64,000 nt of DNA from Candidatus Electryonea clarkiae (GCA_030765455.1 JAVCCM010000021.1:1-64000), one strand, 5' to 3'; positions 52,466-62,523 are shown, counted from the first letter of the stretch. A program made the numbers and translations. The notes: generated by a model from the sequence alone, not told the origin.

Positions 52466-54499
52466 ATGAAAACTGCTGTTATTTTTGTTTCACTATGTCT
52501 TGCCATCCTTTTTGTTTATCCTGTTCAAGTTGTTGCACAGATCGTGTTCTCCGAGCATACGATAGCACCTGATTTCGGCAGAGCTTTTTCTGTTTATGCT
52601 GCAGATATTGACGGCGACGGCGATATGGACGTGCTCGGAGCAGCTGGTACCGCTGATGACATTACCTGGTGGGAAAACGACGGCGAGCAGGACTTCACAG
52701 AGCATACAATAGCAGATAATTTTTTGGGTGCTTATAGTGTTTATGCTGCAGATATCGACAGCGATGACGATATGGACGTGCTCGGTGCAGGTACTGGCGT
52801 TGATGACATTACCTGGTGGGAAAACGACGGCGAGCAGGACTTCACAGAGCATACAATAGCACCTGATTTCGCCGATGCTTCTTCTGTTTATGCTGCAGAT
52901 ATTGACGGCGACGGGGATATGGACGTGCTCGGAGCAGCTTCTTCCCCGGGTCATGACATTACCTGGTGGGAAAACGACGGCGAGCAGGACTTCACAGAGC
53001 ATACAATAGCAGATAATTTTTTGGGTGCAATCTCTGTATATGCTGTAGATATTGACGGTGACGGCGATATGGACGTGCTCGGAGGCGCAATGCACGAAGG
53101 TACTACCTGGTGGGAAAACGACGGCGATCAAGATTTTACAGAGCATACAGTGTCTGGTGATTTCTTCGTTACCTGGTCTGTACATGCTGCAGATATTGAT
53201 GGAGACGACGATATGGACGTGATGGGAGCAGCTGTTGGCCTTGATGACATTACCTGGTGGGAAAACGACGGCGAGCAGGAATTCACCGAGCATATAATAG
53301 CACCTGATTTCGACGGTGCTATTTCTGTTTATGCTGCAGATATTGACGGCGACGGGGATATGGACGTGCTCGGAGCAGCTGGTGTCGCTGATGACATTAC
53401 CTGGTGGGAATACGACGGGGAGCAGGACTTCACAGAGCATACCATAGCAGGTAATTTCGAAGGTGCTTGGTCTGTTTATGCCGCGGATGTTGACAACGAC
53501 GGCGATATGGACGTTATAGGAGCCGCTGCTTGGGCTGATGACATTACCTGGTGGGAAAATCTCGGAACTCCTCCTGATGAATTTGAACTTGTTTCTCCTG
53601 AAGATGAAGAAACAGTTGAAGATGATACCGTAACCGTTTACTGGACATCATCTTCAGATGATAACGAATTTCAGTATGTCGTCGAATGGTCAATTTTTGA
53701 AGAATTCCCACAAGATTCGACAATAATTGAATCGACTAACGATACTTTCTTTGTTCTAACTGAAGTTCTCGAGTTGGATGAATTTCCGGATGATATCACC
53801 ATTTACTGGCGCGTAAAAGCGATAGATGAAAGCGGTTTATACAGGTGGGCGAATGATGACGATGAAGGCTGGTCGTTCGATATTTGTATCCCTGAGCCAC
53901 CTGCTCCATTTAATCTTATTTCACCTCCAGACGGATTTGAATTAATCAATAATAGTGATTTTCCCCTGGTTTTCAGGTGGGAATCGACCACTGATCCCGA
54001 TCCCGGTGACAGTATCATCTATATTATATTTGAATTGTCAACTGATATTGAATTTATAGATAATGTTTACACTGTCGAAGCAGTTGATTCAGTATCCCTC
54101 GATAGCATTGAGATAGATTCATACTGGTGGCGTGTCAGGGTGTTTGACACATTTGACCTGTCAACTGTTTCGGAGGTGAGGTCTTTGTCAGTTACCTTAC
54201 CTGTCGGAGAAAAATATACCACCGATATTCCTACGGAATATTCTATCGTATCCGCATATCCAAATCCGTTCAATCCACTGCTGTCGGTGGTTATCGCCAT
54301 ACCTGAAAAATCAGAACTATCTGTAAAAATTGTAAATATAATTGGCGAAGAAGTCGTTTCCCTGGCAAATGGTTCATACACACCTGGATACCATAAGTTC
54401 GCTTTTGATGCCGCCAAAATGTCCAGCGGTATCTACTTTATCCACGCTAATGTCCCAGGAAAAATGAATGAGGTCAGGAAGGTTGTGTTGATGAAGTGA
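52466..54499 (+). CDS. Secreted T9SS cargo with near-identical seven-blade propeller repeats
   Basis: 677 residues, ATG after TTGAGGGG. Signal peptide about 1-25 (SLCLAILFVYPVQVVAQ). Seven units of 49 residues follow (about 30-370), much more alike than in the related genes: EHTIAPDFGRAFSVYAADID, GDGDMDVLGAAGTADDITWW. Two FN3-like domains (PPDEFELVSPEDEETVEDDT and PPAPFNLISPPDGFELINNS) and a sorting domain (AYPNPFNPLLSVVIAIPEKS to VPGKMNEVRKVVLMK) complete it. The low divergence between blades suggests recent unit duplication or homogenisation. Surface protein of unknown ligand. Confidence 0.88.
   Translation: MKTAVIFVSLCLAILFVYPVQVVAQIVFSEHTIAPDFGRAFSVYAADIDGDGDMDVLGAAGTADDITWWENDGEQDFTEHTIADNFLGAYSVYAADIDSDDDMDVLGAGTGVDDITWWENDGEQDFTEHTIAPDFADASSVYAADIDGDGDMDVLGAASSPGHDITWWENDGEQDFTEHTIADNFLGAISVYAVDIDGDGDMDVLGGAMHEGTTWWENDGDQDFTEHTVSGDFFVTWSVHAADIDGDDDMDVMGAAVGLDDITWWENDGEQEFTEHIIAPDFDGAISVYAADIDGDGDMDVLGAAGVADDITWWEYDGEQDFTEHTIAGNFEGAWSVYAADVDNDGDMDVIGAAAWADDITWWENLGTPPDEFELVSPEDEETVEDDTVTVYWTSSSDDNEFQYVVEWSIFEEFPQDSTIIESTNDTFFVLTEVLELDEFPDDITIYWRVKAIDESGLYRWANDDDEGWSFDICIPEPPAPFNLISPPDGFELINNSDFPLVFRWESTTDPDPGDSIIYIIFELSTDIEFIDNVYTVEAVDSVSLDSIEIDSYWWRVRVFDTFDLSTVSEVRSLSVTLPVGEKYTTDIPTEYSIVSAYPNPFNPLLSVVIAIPEKSELSVKIVNIIGEEVVSLANGSYTPGYHKFAFDAAKMSSGIYFIHANVPGKMNEVRKVVLMK
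52553..53575 (+). repeat. Tandem 147-bp coding repeat (seven copies)
   Basis: The string GACATTACCTGGTGGGAAAA recurs at 52658, 52805, 52955, 53246, 53393 and 53540, with a diverged copy in register near 53099. Spacing is 147 bases, with a single three-base insertion between copies two and three. Stretches such as GACGGCGAGCAGGACTTCAC are identical in several copies. The unit codes for one 49-residue FG-GAP blade. Confidence 0.9.
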
Positions 54500-54598
54500 A
54501 GATAATTGTTTATACTAATAATACATCAATCTCATAATATTAATTGTCCGAACAATTTTTAGGATCTTCTCGTTCATACATCATGAAAGGAAGCTGAG

Positions 54599-57500
54599 AT
54601 GTCTCAACGTGTACTGTTATTGTTAATCCTTCCCCTGTTTCTATGTCATTTTGTAACTCTTGACGCTAACGCTGTTTACGTTCAAAATGCTGTCATCAGC
54701 CTGATAGAGAATGCTGCTCCTGATGATATTCTTCCCGTAATAGTAATCATGGCAGAACGTCCCGACATGGAGTTGTTAGAAGACGATTTGTCAGGATTGA
54801 GACGGCGCGACAAGAGAATTGTAGTCTGGGAATACCTGGAAGAACTGGCGAATGAGAGTCAGGCGGATGTACTGCGCTTCCTCGAATCAGAAAAGAGGAA
54901 GGGCAATGTTGACTTCTACCGGACAATCTATGTCGCTAACGGTATTGGGATTCATGCCAAAGCAAATGTAATCAAGCAATTGCTGAATCGTACAGACCTG
55001 AAATCTATCTTTGATGACCGGGAGCAGGACACAATCGAACCTGTACCGGAGTCAAATCGATGTCATCGAGAACTGGATGACGTCAGTTGGAGCGTGGATT
55101 TTGTGAACGCCCGGCGGGCTTGGGCGCAGGGCTATACCGGCGAGGGTGTGATATGCGCGGTTTTCGATACCGGGGTGCGTTATACCCATGAAGACCTGGA
55201 AGATCACATGTGGGATGGGGGAGATGAATACCCAAATCATGGATATGATTTTATTGGGAATGATAATGATCCTACGGACACTAACGGTCATGGAACCGCA
55301 GTCGCTGGTCATGTAGCTGGAGACGGCACGGTGAATGGTGATACAACAGGCGTAGCGCCTGATGCTACGATCATGGCAATAAACGCAGTCGGTTCTCGAA
55401 CAGCCTTCTGGAGTGCCCTCGATTTTGTCCTCGAGCAGGGCGCTGATGTGATCTCTACATCACTTGCTTTTTACGGTGACAATACCGATCAGGATTTAAA
55501 ATCGCAGTGGCGTGAAAACTTTGACATCATGAATGAAGCTGGGGTTATTACTGCAAAATCCGGAGGTAACCGTCGAGGAAGCGCAATTCCCTATCAGCAG
55601 GTATCTACTCCATCGGGTTCGCCTTCACCCTGGCGGCATCCTGATGAAATCGAAGAAGGTGGGCGTGGCGGCATTATAAGTTGTGGTGCAGTAGAAAGTG
55701 ATTCCGGCTATGCCAATTATTCTTCTGATGGTCCCACCACCTGGGAAGACGCACCGGACTATAATGACTATATATGGAACGATGGCAATGATGTCGGAAT
55801 GATATTCCCCGATGTCTCGGCTCCCGCCGGGAACGGATATACACTTAGTAATTCTTCAGACACCGGATTCAGGAACGATTTCAGCGGGACATCAATGGCA
55901 ACACCACATGTCGCTGGTGTCATTACCCTGATGCTGTCCAAAAATATTGACCTTGAGCCCGAAGACGTTGATATGATTCTGCAGACAACCGCCTATGATC
56001 TTGGAGATGAAGGAAAAGATAATGATTATGGCGCCGGTCTTGTTCAGGCTGACGAAGCATTATTAGCTATTGACGAACCGGGTGAACCGGACGCGACTGT
56101 CAGCGGTATTATTTTCAACACTTTTACCGAAGAACCGGTTGAAGGAGCTATAATATATGTTGGCGTTCCAAGGGATACTACCGACGAGGATGGTTACTAT
56201 GAGCTGAACAATGTCCATTCAGGTGATAAAACCGTCCGTATAAGGCGACCGCATTATTACTATTTCAGCGAGGAAATGACAATTGATCCCGGTGATAGCG
56301 AGATAGACTTTGAAATTACTCCATTAGCCACCTTGTCTGGAATAATCTATGATTCCGAAACTGAAGAACCAGTGGAGGGTGCAGTCATTGCCTGGAAGAG
56401 TTATTCCGACACGACAGATGCTATCGGCGCATACTCCCTGGTAGATATCAGGACTTCGACAGATACACTGATAATTGAAGCTGAACATTATTTCGATTAC
56501 GAGGATAATGAGTACGAAATCCCCGACGGGTATAATGAAGAAGATTTCGCAATTGATGTGCTTTCCGGAGATCTTACGGGCACAGTGATCGATGAGTTCA
56601 CTGAAGAGCCGCTTTTGGGCGCTTTGGTAACAGTAATTGATTCGCGAACAGGGTTATCGTACCGAGAGATTGAGACAATTGAAACAGGCGAATATTTGGC
56701 GCCTGCATTGCATGACGGAGTGAGATACCTGGTGGCTGTTACTTTAGACAGTTATGCCCCCTCTGACACTGAGCAGGTAAATATTCGCTGGAACCGTGAA
56801 AATACCCGCGACTTTGAGCTGATACCGATTTTCGAACGCAATATCGAGTACCTTCAGACAGAACAACCTCTTGAAACCTGGGTTTTAACTGCGGGGATAG
56901 TAACCCAGGGAAGCAATATCACCGATACAGCACATACCGATATTTATTTCCAGGATTCTACAGGATGGGGAATACAACTCTGGGATGAGGAACCGCGGGA
57001 TACTGCGAATAATATTAATCGTGGCGATGAAATCAGTGTAACCGGATTCCTTGTTGATGAGAATGATATTACAAAGATTATCGAATTTGAACTGGAAGTA
57101 GTCGGTATCGGCAACCCAATGCCCGAACCAAGGACAGGTACGACTTTCGAAATGGCTCAGAATGACGAAAGGGAAGGAGCATGGGGACAGATAAGCGGTC
57201 AAATTAACAGGACTCCTCCCGGAGAAGGCAGGTATTCATTAATCGTGGACGACGGCAGCGGACAATGTGCGGTCCTGATTATTGATCATACAGGAATTGA
57301 TTTAACAGGAATGGTGGAAGGTGACTGGGGATTATTTACCGGTGTTATTGGAGTATCAAGGCAGGGTGTCAGGATAATACCCAATATGCAGCAGGACATT
57401 GAACTTATTGAAATAAACCCGCCTACAGAGCTTACCGCTGAAACTACCGAGCAAGCTGATCCTGTCGGATTAGAAGTTACTTTAACCTGGATTCATGATA

Positions 57501-58000
57501 ACAGTCTTGATGCATTCCGCAATTATGGTATTTTTCGTGACGGTGAATATATTGACCAAAGCCAGGATACAACCTGGTCAGAGGTATTGGAAGTGCCCGA
57601 TGACTGGGGTGAATACAGTTGGACGTATTATGTTACTGCGGTTTATTATGAAGGTGAAACCGAAGCCTCCAACGAAGTCGAAGTGACCTGGTATTTTACC
57701 ACGGTTTTCGAACGCCTCTGGTCGGGAATACCCACTGAGTGGGCGCTGGAAGCAATCTATCCGAACCCATTCAACCCGACATTATCGGCAGTGATTGCGC
57801 TGCCTGATCGCTCAGAGCTGCAGATAAGCATCTACAATATAGTAGGTCAGCAAGTTGCGGTACTCGCCAACGGTATTTATGAAGCCGGATACCAGAAGTT
57901 TGCCTATGACGGGATAAACATGACAAGCGGTATTTATTTTTTACACGCTACTGTGCCGGGGAAGTTGGATGAGGTAAGGAAGATTGTATTGATGAAATGA
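54599..58000 (+). CDS. Secreted subtilisin-like (S8) protease with Ig/OB/FN3 stalk and T9SS sorting domain
   Basis: 1133 residues, ATG after AAGGAAG. Signal peptide about 1-25, then a propeptide-like region (about 27-150, ILPVIVIMAERPDMELLEDD). The S8 catalytic domain (about 155-495) has Asp190 (AVFDTGVRYTHEDLE), His231 (NGHGTAVAGHVAGDG), an oxyanion Asn in AKSGGN and Ser432 (SGTSMATPHVAGVI), so all three residues are intact. Three carboxypeptidase-regulatory-like domains, two OB-like domains, an FN3-like domain and a sorting domain (YPNPFNPTLSAVIALPDRS to VPGKLDEVRKIVLMK) follow. The part after the protease is the same cassette as in the 35812 and 42987 proteins. It should act outside the cell or on its surface, degrading or maturing proteins. 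It is the only clear enzyme of the cargo array. Confidence 0.93.
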   Translation: MSQRVLLLLILPLFLCHFVTLDANAVYVQNAVISLIENAAPDDILPVIVIMAERPDMELLEDDLSGLRRRDKRIVVWEYLEELANESQADVLRFLESEKRKGNVDFYRTIYVANGIGIHAKANVIKQLLNRTDLKSIFDDREQDTIEPVPESNRCHRELDDVSWSVDFVNARRAWAQGYTGEGVICAVFDTGVRYTHEDLEDHMWDGGDEYPNHGYDFIGNDNDPTDTNGHGTAVAGHVAGDGTVNGDTTGVAPDATIMAINAVGSRTAFWSALDFVLEQGADVISTSLAFYGDNTDQDLKSQWRENFDIMNEAGVITAKSGGNRRGSAIPYQQVSTPSGSPSPWRHPDEIEEGGRGGIISCGAVESDSGYANYSSDGPTTWEDAPDYNDYIWNDGNDVGMIFPDVSAPAGNGYTLSNSSDTGFRNDFSGTSMATPHVAGVITLMLSKNIDLEPEDVDMILQTTAYDLGDEGKDNDYGAGLVQADEALLAIDEPGEPDATVSGIIFNTFTEEPVEGAIIYVGVPRDTTDEDGYYELNNVHSGDKTVRIRRPHYYYFSEEMTIDPGDSEIDFEITPLATLSGIIYDSETEEPVEGAVIAWKSYSDTTDAIGAYSLVDIRTSTDTLIIEAEHYFDYEDNEYEIPDGYNEEDFAIDVLSGDLTGTVIDEFTEEPLLGALVTVIDSRTGLSYREIETIETGEYLAPALHDGVRYLVAVTLDSYAPSDTEQVNIRWNRENTRDFELIPIFERNIEYLQTEQPLETWVLTAGIVTQGSNITDTAHTDIYFQDSTGWGIQLWDEEPRDTANNINRGDEISVTGFLVDENDITKIIEFELEVVGIGNPMPEPRTGTTFEMAQNDEREGAWGQISGQINRTPPGEGRYSLIVDDGSGQCAVLIIDHTGIDLTGMVEGDWGLFTGVIGVSRQGVRIIPNMQQDIELIEINPPTELTAETTEQADPVGLEVTLTWIHDNSLDAFRNYGIFRDGEYIDQSQDTTWSEVLEVPDDWGEYSWTYYVTAVYYEGETEASNEVEVTWYFTTVFERLWSGIPTEWALEAIYPNPFNPTLSAVIALPDRSELQISIYNIVGQQVAVLANGIYEAGYQKFAYDGINMTSGIYFLHATVPGKLDEVRKIVLMK

Positions 58001-58139
58001 GGCGAGTTAAGTATTGATTTTTTAAGAGAAGAGTTGATATACTGGTTCTTGACGGTATTGCGTCATGTTTATTGCTAAAAGTCTGGTTATTCGATGTGTT
58101 AATGATAAAGTAAAATTATCAGAAACTTTGAGTCGATCA

Positions 58140-58253
58140 GCCAAAAAGAAAACAACAAACCGCAGAGAACACAAAGTATGCACTAAGATCACAAAGGCAA
58201 TCTCCGTGCTCTTTGCGAATTCTTTGAGTACTTTGTGGTTTTTCTTTTTGGCG
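58140..58253. repeat. Imperfect inverted repeat in the gap between convergent cargo genes
   Basis: GCCAAAAAGAAAACAACAAA with CGCAGAGAACACAAAGTATG (58140 on) is an imperfect reverse complement of the segment ending CTTTGTGGTTTTTCTTTTTG (to 58253). The arms flank ACAAAGGCAATCTCCGTGCTCTTTG. Similar 'accgcagagaacacaaag' repeats occur between genes in many uncultured bacteria. Reading frames on both strands here are by-products. The remaining 58001-58333 holds nothing else I can identify; the repeat may also serve as a two-way terminator. Confidence 0.55.
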
Positions 58254-58333
58254 CTGCTGAACCTTAGATCGTTCAAGTATGTGTTTTATATTAACGAGGC
58301 AAAACTTTCAGAAATAATATAATTGTGGAATTG

Positions 58334-60082
58334 TCATTTCATCACAACAATTTTTTCTGTTTCATTTCGTGTTCCATTAATCTTTGCATTCAGGAAATAT
58401 ACTCCGCTTGGCAGGTTGTTGGAATTCAAACTGATTCTGTGTGAACCATGAGGATAATATCCTTTTGACAGTGTCAACGCCTTCTCGCCGACCAGATTAA
58501 AAACACTAATCTCCAGGAATGAGTTCAGGGGTAAATCAATTTCGATGTTTGTCGAGGAATTAGCTGGATTAGGATATATGCTTCGAATGATTACATTGGA
58601 AGGAAAGGGCGAATTAGTTTCTTCTACTCTATCTTCCCGACCAGCGACTCTACCATTGGGATATAACTTGAATAATCTAAGCTCTTGGTTACCATCATCA
58701 TCATTTATCGTGAATGCTACGGCAGTAATGATAGATCCATCTTCAACCGGTTCAGCCCTGAACCGATCAGCAGAGTAGAAATATGCTGCATTGGTAATCT
58801 GGACAGGTTCATCCCATACACTCTCGCCATTTAAATTCAGATTGGAAGCAACTACATTATTATATCTTACTCTATGAGGAATATCGGGTGAAGGATTAAG
58901 ATTTAATGCATACAGGTTATTCGATTCTTCTGGTAGAATAAGCAGCGGTTCGTAACGGCTATCAACTTCAATGAGAGTATCATAGACTGCATAAGTATCA
59001 ACGAGTGCAAATTCTCCTTCTAAATTGATTTTAACAAATTTACACTCATCTGCCTGATAAGCACACTTTATATGAACGGTTAGCGCTATGGTTGAATCGG
59101 GCAATAGCACAGGAGGTGATACTCGCGATCTATTATATATTTGAACTATACCATCATCTTGCCATGAGGGAACTTGATCCAGAGTCCATCTTCGTATGTT
59201 TAAATATCTGTGATCATAAAGACGCGTGAGAACAATACCTCCTACTGGATCTACATTAATATAGTGAGGAGGCGCATAGTTCCGCCCAGGAACCCTTATA
59301 GGTCTGTGCCACAGCATAACACCACCAGCGGAAATATGTTGAATGTTCATCCTATCTTCATCAGGGTGATCCTTCCATACAATGAACAATCCTCCTTCTT
59401 CGTCAGGAGAGCAGGAAGCATAAGCTGACTGACTATGATAATCATCCATGTTTGGATGTGTGTTAACCTTATTTGTGCCATCAGCATTAATTCCACAAAC
59501 TCTTAAACCATCACTTGCGTAATAAATCCATAATCCTCCAACACCATCGGGGACAGTCCAAGGCCATGGATCTGAATATGGTAAATGATACTCTTCGCGA
59601 AATCCTCCAACTTCCATTCCAGGGGGATCCCATTCAGTGTTTCCTTCAATATCATATATCTGGTAATATAGCTGATAATTAGTTGAATAGATTAAGGCGA
59701 GTTCATTGCCACCGTTTGCAGTGCATCCTATAATAGGTCGTGTAAAGACATAGAAGGTATCAACAGGTAGATTAATTGGTTCATTGAAGGAGCGGAATCC
59801 GTCTTCATCAAAAAACTGAAGTTTAGCATCCCACCTTGTCTGCCAGGCAATCCAGAATCCTCCAGTTGAAACCGATATAATCTGCCAATTATAAATTCTG
59901 CTGTTTTCTTCCAGTAGGACGCCATCTGATTCCCATTGCGCATGTGTTAATACAGGTAAAACAATCAAGAAAATAATGGTCGGTATGGTAATACTAAAAT
60001 TATTAGTGTTTATGCAAAATAGAATTCTCCCGATTGTCCTCAATGAAAACATGAAACTATTAAACCATCTATTGGAAATCAT
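58334..60082 (-). CDS. Secreted T9SS cargo protein on the opposite strand
   Basis: 582 residues; the ATG at 60082 has GGAG nine bases upstream. The export signal is unusual: the hydrophobic stretch (ITIPTIIFLIVLPVLTHAQ) is at about residues 31-49, behind a 30-residue basic lead. The body has W-rich repeats (GGFWIAWQTRWDAKLQFFDE, GGLFIVWKDHPDEDRMNIQH) resembling a shorter version of the 46394 protein. The sorting domain is present (IYPNPANSSTNIEIDLPLNS) but with PANSS in place of PFNP, and the tail (FLNAKINGTRNETEKIVVMK) differs from the PGKMDEVRK type. It is the only cargo gene of the array on the minus strand, convergent with the protease gene and divergent from 60262. Function unknown. Confidence 0.85.
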   Translation of the reverse strand: MISNRWFNSFMFSLRTIGRILFCINTNNFSITIPTIIFLIVLPVLTHAQWESDGVLLEENSRIYNWQIISVSTGGFWIAWQTRWDAKLQFFDEDGFRSFNEPINLPVDTFYVFTRPIIGCTANGGNELALIYSTNYQLYYQIYDIEGNTEWDPPGMEVGGFREEYHLPYSDPWPWTVPDGVGGLWIYYASDGLRVCGINADGTNKVNTHPNMDDYHSQSAYASCSPDEEGGLFIVWKDHPDEDRMNIQHISAGGVMLWHRPIRVPGRNYAPPHYINVDPVGGIVLTRLYDHRYLNIRRWTLDQVPSWQDDGIVQIYNRSRVSPPVLLPDSTIALTVHIKCAYQADECKFVKINLEGEFALVDTYAVYDTLIEVDSRYEPLLILPEESNNLYALNLNPSPDIPHRVRYNNVVASNLNLNGESVWDEPVQITNAAYFYSADRFRAEPVEDGSIITAVAFTINDDDGNQELRLFKLYPNGRVAGREDRVEETNSPFPSNVIIRSIYPNPANSSTNIEIDLPLNSFLEISVFNLVGEKALTLSKGYYPHGSHRISLNSNNLPSGVYFLNAKINGTRNETEKIVVMK

Positions 60083-60261
60083 GAGAAAACTCCATAAATT
60101 TTAGTTCGGTTGATTATAAGGAATTATACTCAAAGCAGTTTAAATCAGGTATATAAAAACTACTAAATCTTTTTAGTTAAAACAATACACTATAGTTAAA
60201 CAAACTGATTGTATTTCGCTCATTTCTTTCGGAAATAGTATTTATTCTTTCGGAGATCAAG

Positions 60262-62523
60262 GTGAAAATCATCTGTACGTTAATACTTCTTTTAACAACG
60301 AGTATCTGTTGTTATGGTCTTGACAGCCTGGATATCAGCCTTGTTGATCTCTATCCTGTTGGCTGGGATGATGTTGGTAGAATTACTATTTCTGGAGATT
60401 ATGCTTTCCTTGCCTCGCGACGAACCGGCGCACAAATCATCGATATCGAAAATCCCGAAAATCTTCAGTCTATCAGTTCAATCTACTCGCCTTATTGTAT
60501 GGACATCGCAGTTCTTGATACCATCGTATGCATCGCCGACAGTTTATCCGGAATTATCATTGTTGACATTTCCGAACCCGAATGTCCGGATGTAATTTCA
60601 AGAGTTGCGACCAATGGCGAAGCCCAGGGAGTGATTATTGATTATCCGTTTATTTTTGTGGCGGATGGCACTGAGGGAATTTGCATAATCGATATTACTG
60701 ATATACAAAATCCATATATATACAGTTCGCTTGATACTGATGGAAATTCGAGAGCTATTGCCCGTTATTACTCAACAATAATCGTAGCAGATGGCGAAGG
60801 CGGTTTGTGTGCAATTAACGCAACAGAGCCAGAACATTTACTTGAGATAGATGTTATAGATCTCGATGCGAACAATGCGGTAGATGTGGATGTGGAAGGA
60901 GGTCTGGCGGTTGTCGCTGCTGATTCTGGTGGAACCCGGATTGTCGATATTTCAAATCCCTCAAATATGGTCGAGTTAGGCACTGACATTTATCCAGGCG
61001 AAAATACAAGATATGTAGATGCCATTCCGGGACACGTGTGGGCGACATATCGACAGCAAAGAATCTTCAGGAAAATTGATACAAGCGATCCATATAATCC
61101 TGTTCCCATTGGATTATGTGAACTGGATAGACTTCGTAATAACAATGTAAGAGCGTCTGCTTATCCGGCAGATATTTTCATTAGAGATAATATTATATTC
61201 TTGGGCTGTGGATGGTTAGGATTAGCTACTTTTGAGATACCTGTCAATCAATCCAGTGATTATACAGGAGTAATTTCAAGTCCAAATAGACTTCATAGAA
61301 TCACTGCCTCTGAGGATTACATTGCTGCGGTCGATAGACGTTACTATCGAGACTGGATGCTTTTCGCTCGTAAGAATGAAAATGATATAAATCAGAATTT
61401 TCATTTAACATCTATGGACATTACTGATATCGTATTAGTTGATAATTACTTGTTTGTTCTTCATGCGCCTGATGAGTATGCCTATGGTAATCAGAATTCT
61501 AATTCATCACAGGTAATTGATATTGAAAATCCTTCTAACCCTATCTTACATGATAACTTTTCAGATGGATCTAGACTCATAGTTCAAGGTACTAATCTAT
61601 TCCTCATTTATGATTTATGGACTGGTAATAACTGGTACTCATATGATGCTGGATTAATTCAAATAGACATAAGTAATCCTGACCTTATTCAGCAATTGGA
61701 AGAATTTGAATTACCTGGTCACGCTTCTGCATACAATTTATGTGCATCTGAAAATTATGTTTGTGTATCAGGTTATTATTCAGATGATACGACGGAACCC
61801 CAAGTGTCAGAACCTCGAATATGCCTGTTTGAAATAGAGGAGAATGGGATTGCGGCGCGACGAGGCTATGTTGTTGTACCGACAATAGTTGATGCTATTC
61901 AGGTAAAAGATGAAGCGCTTTATACAGGAATGCAAAACAATGATCATTTATTTGTGTATGATATATCAAATCCTGATAGCAGCGCACTCGTTGACAGCCT
62001 GGGACAAGGCAGTGGAATTATCGAGATGGATTCTTATGAAGATTATCTATATATCCTGTTAGCAAATGGCAGAATTGTTATTTATGACATTTCAAGTCCC
62101 TTCGAGCCGGTTGAAACGGCTTATCATTCATCATACAGCCGCCCCAACGATATTTCAGTAGTAGATGGCTGGATATATACTGCTGAAAACGCTTTCATCG
62201 GTATTTACGAAGGTCCTGATGCATTAGGTATTAAACCATCAGTAAAAGTTCAGCCTCTCAAATATTCGCTTTCCCAGGTATATCCAAATCCGTTTAATTC
62301 CACAACCCAGGTTCATTTCAGCCTGGCACAAATAAGCAGGATCAAGATTTCAGTTTACGATATACTTGGACGAGAAGTGGTACAGTTGGTCAATCACCAG
62401 TTAAGCGCCGGAGATCATTCCGTTCAATTCGACGGTTCAAAACTTCCCAGTGGTATCTACTTCATCCATGCCAGTGTGTCGGGAAAGATGGATGAGGTGC
62501 GGAAGGTTGTATTATTACGATGA
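60262..62523 (+). CDS. Secreted LVIVD-repeat T9SS cargo protein
   Basis: 753 residues, GTG start with CGGAG upstream. Signal peptide about 1-19 (ICTLILLLTTSICCYG). LVIVD repeats fill most of the chain (GDYAFLASRRTGAQIIDIEN, TIVCIADSLSGIIIVDISEP, PFIFVADGTEGICIIDITDI), with a more diverged stretch at about 330-520. The sorting domain runs from VYPNPFNSTTQVHFSLAQIS to VSGKMDEVRKVVLLR. Its stop overlaps the next start as ATGA, so the two LVIVD genes are translationally coupled. Relative of the 38855 protein. Surface protein, ligand unknown. Confidence 0.88.
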   Translation: MKIICTLILLLTTSICCYGLDSLDISLVDLYPVGWDDVGRITISGDYAFLASRRTGAQIIDIENPENLQSISSIYSPYCMDIAVLDTIVCIADSLSGIIIVDISEPECPDVISRVATNGEAQGVIIDYPFIFVADGTEGICIIDITDIQNPYIYSSLDTDGNSRAIARYYSTIIVADGEGGLCAINATEPEHLLEIDVIDLDANNAVDVDVEGGLAVVAADSGGTRIVDISNPSNMVELGTDIYPGENTRYVDAIPGHVWATYRQQRIFRKIDTSDPYNPVPIGLCELDRLRNNNVRASAYPADIFIRDNIIFLGCGWLGLATFEIPVNQSSDYTGVISSPNRLHRITASEDYIAAVDRRYYRDWMLFARKNENDINQNFHLTSMDITDIVLVDNYLFVLHAPDEYAYGNQNSNSSQVIDIENPSNPILHDNFSDGSRLIVQGTNLFLIYDLWTGNNWYSYDAGLIQIDISNPDLIQQLEEFELPGHASAYNLCASENYVCVSGYYSDDTTEPQVSEPRICLFEIEENGIAARRGYVVVPTIVDAIQVKDEALYTGMQNNDHLFVYDISNPDSSALVDSLGQGSGIIEMDSYEDYLYILLANGRIVIYDISSPFEPVETAYHSSYSRPNDISVVDGWIYTAENAFIGIYEGPDALGIKPSVKVQPLKYSLSQVYPNPFNSTTQVHFSLAQISRIKISVYDILGREVVQLVNHQLSAGDHSVQFDGSKLPSGIYFIHASVSGKMDEVRKVVLLR

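Noticed and set aside
52493..53440. Long minus-strand open frame (315 codons) inside the 52466 gene
   Set aside because: It is the antisense of the 147-bp tandem repeat; its Val/Ile/Cys-rich repeats mirror the coding strand, and it has no ribosome binding site or known domain.
52553..53575. Regularly spaced repeats as a possible CRISPR-like array
   Set aside because: The period is a multiple of three, the reading frame is open throughout, and the unit codes for a known beta-propeller blade.
58022..58322. Overlapping small frames on both strands
   Set aside because: Both are products of the inverted repeat at 58140-58253; neither has a start signal or recognisable sequence.
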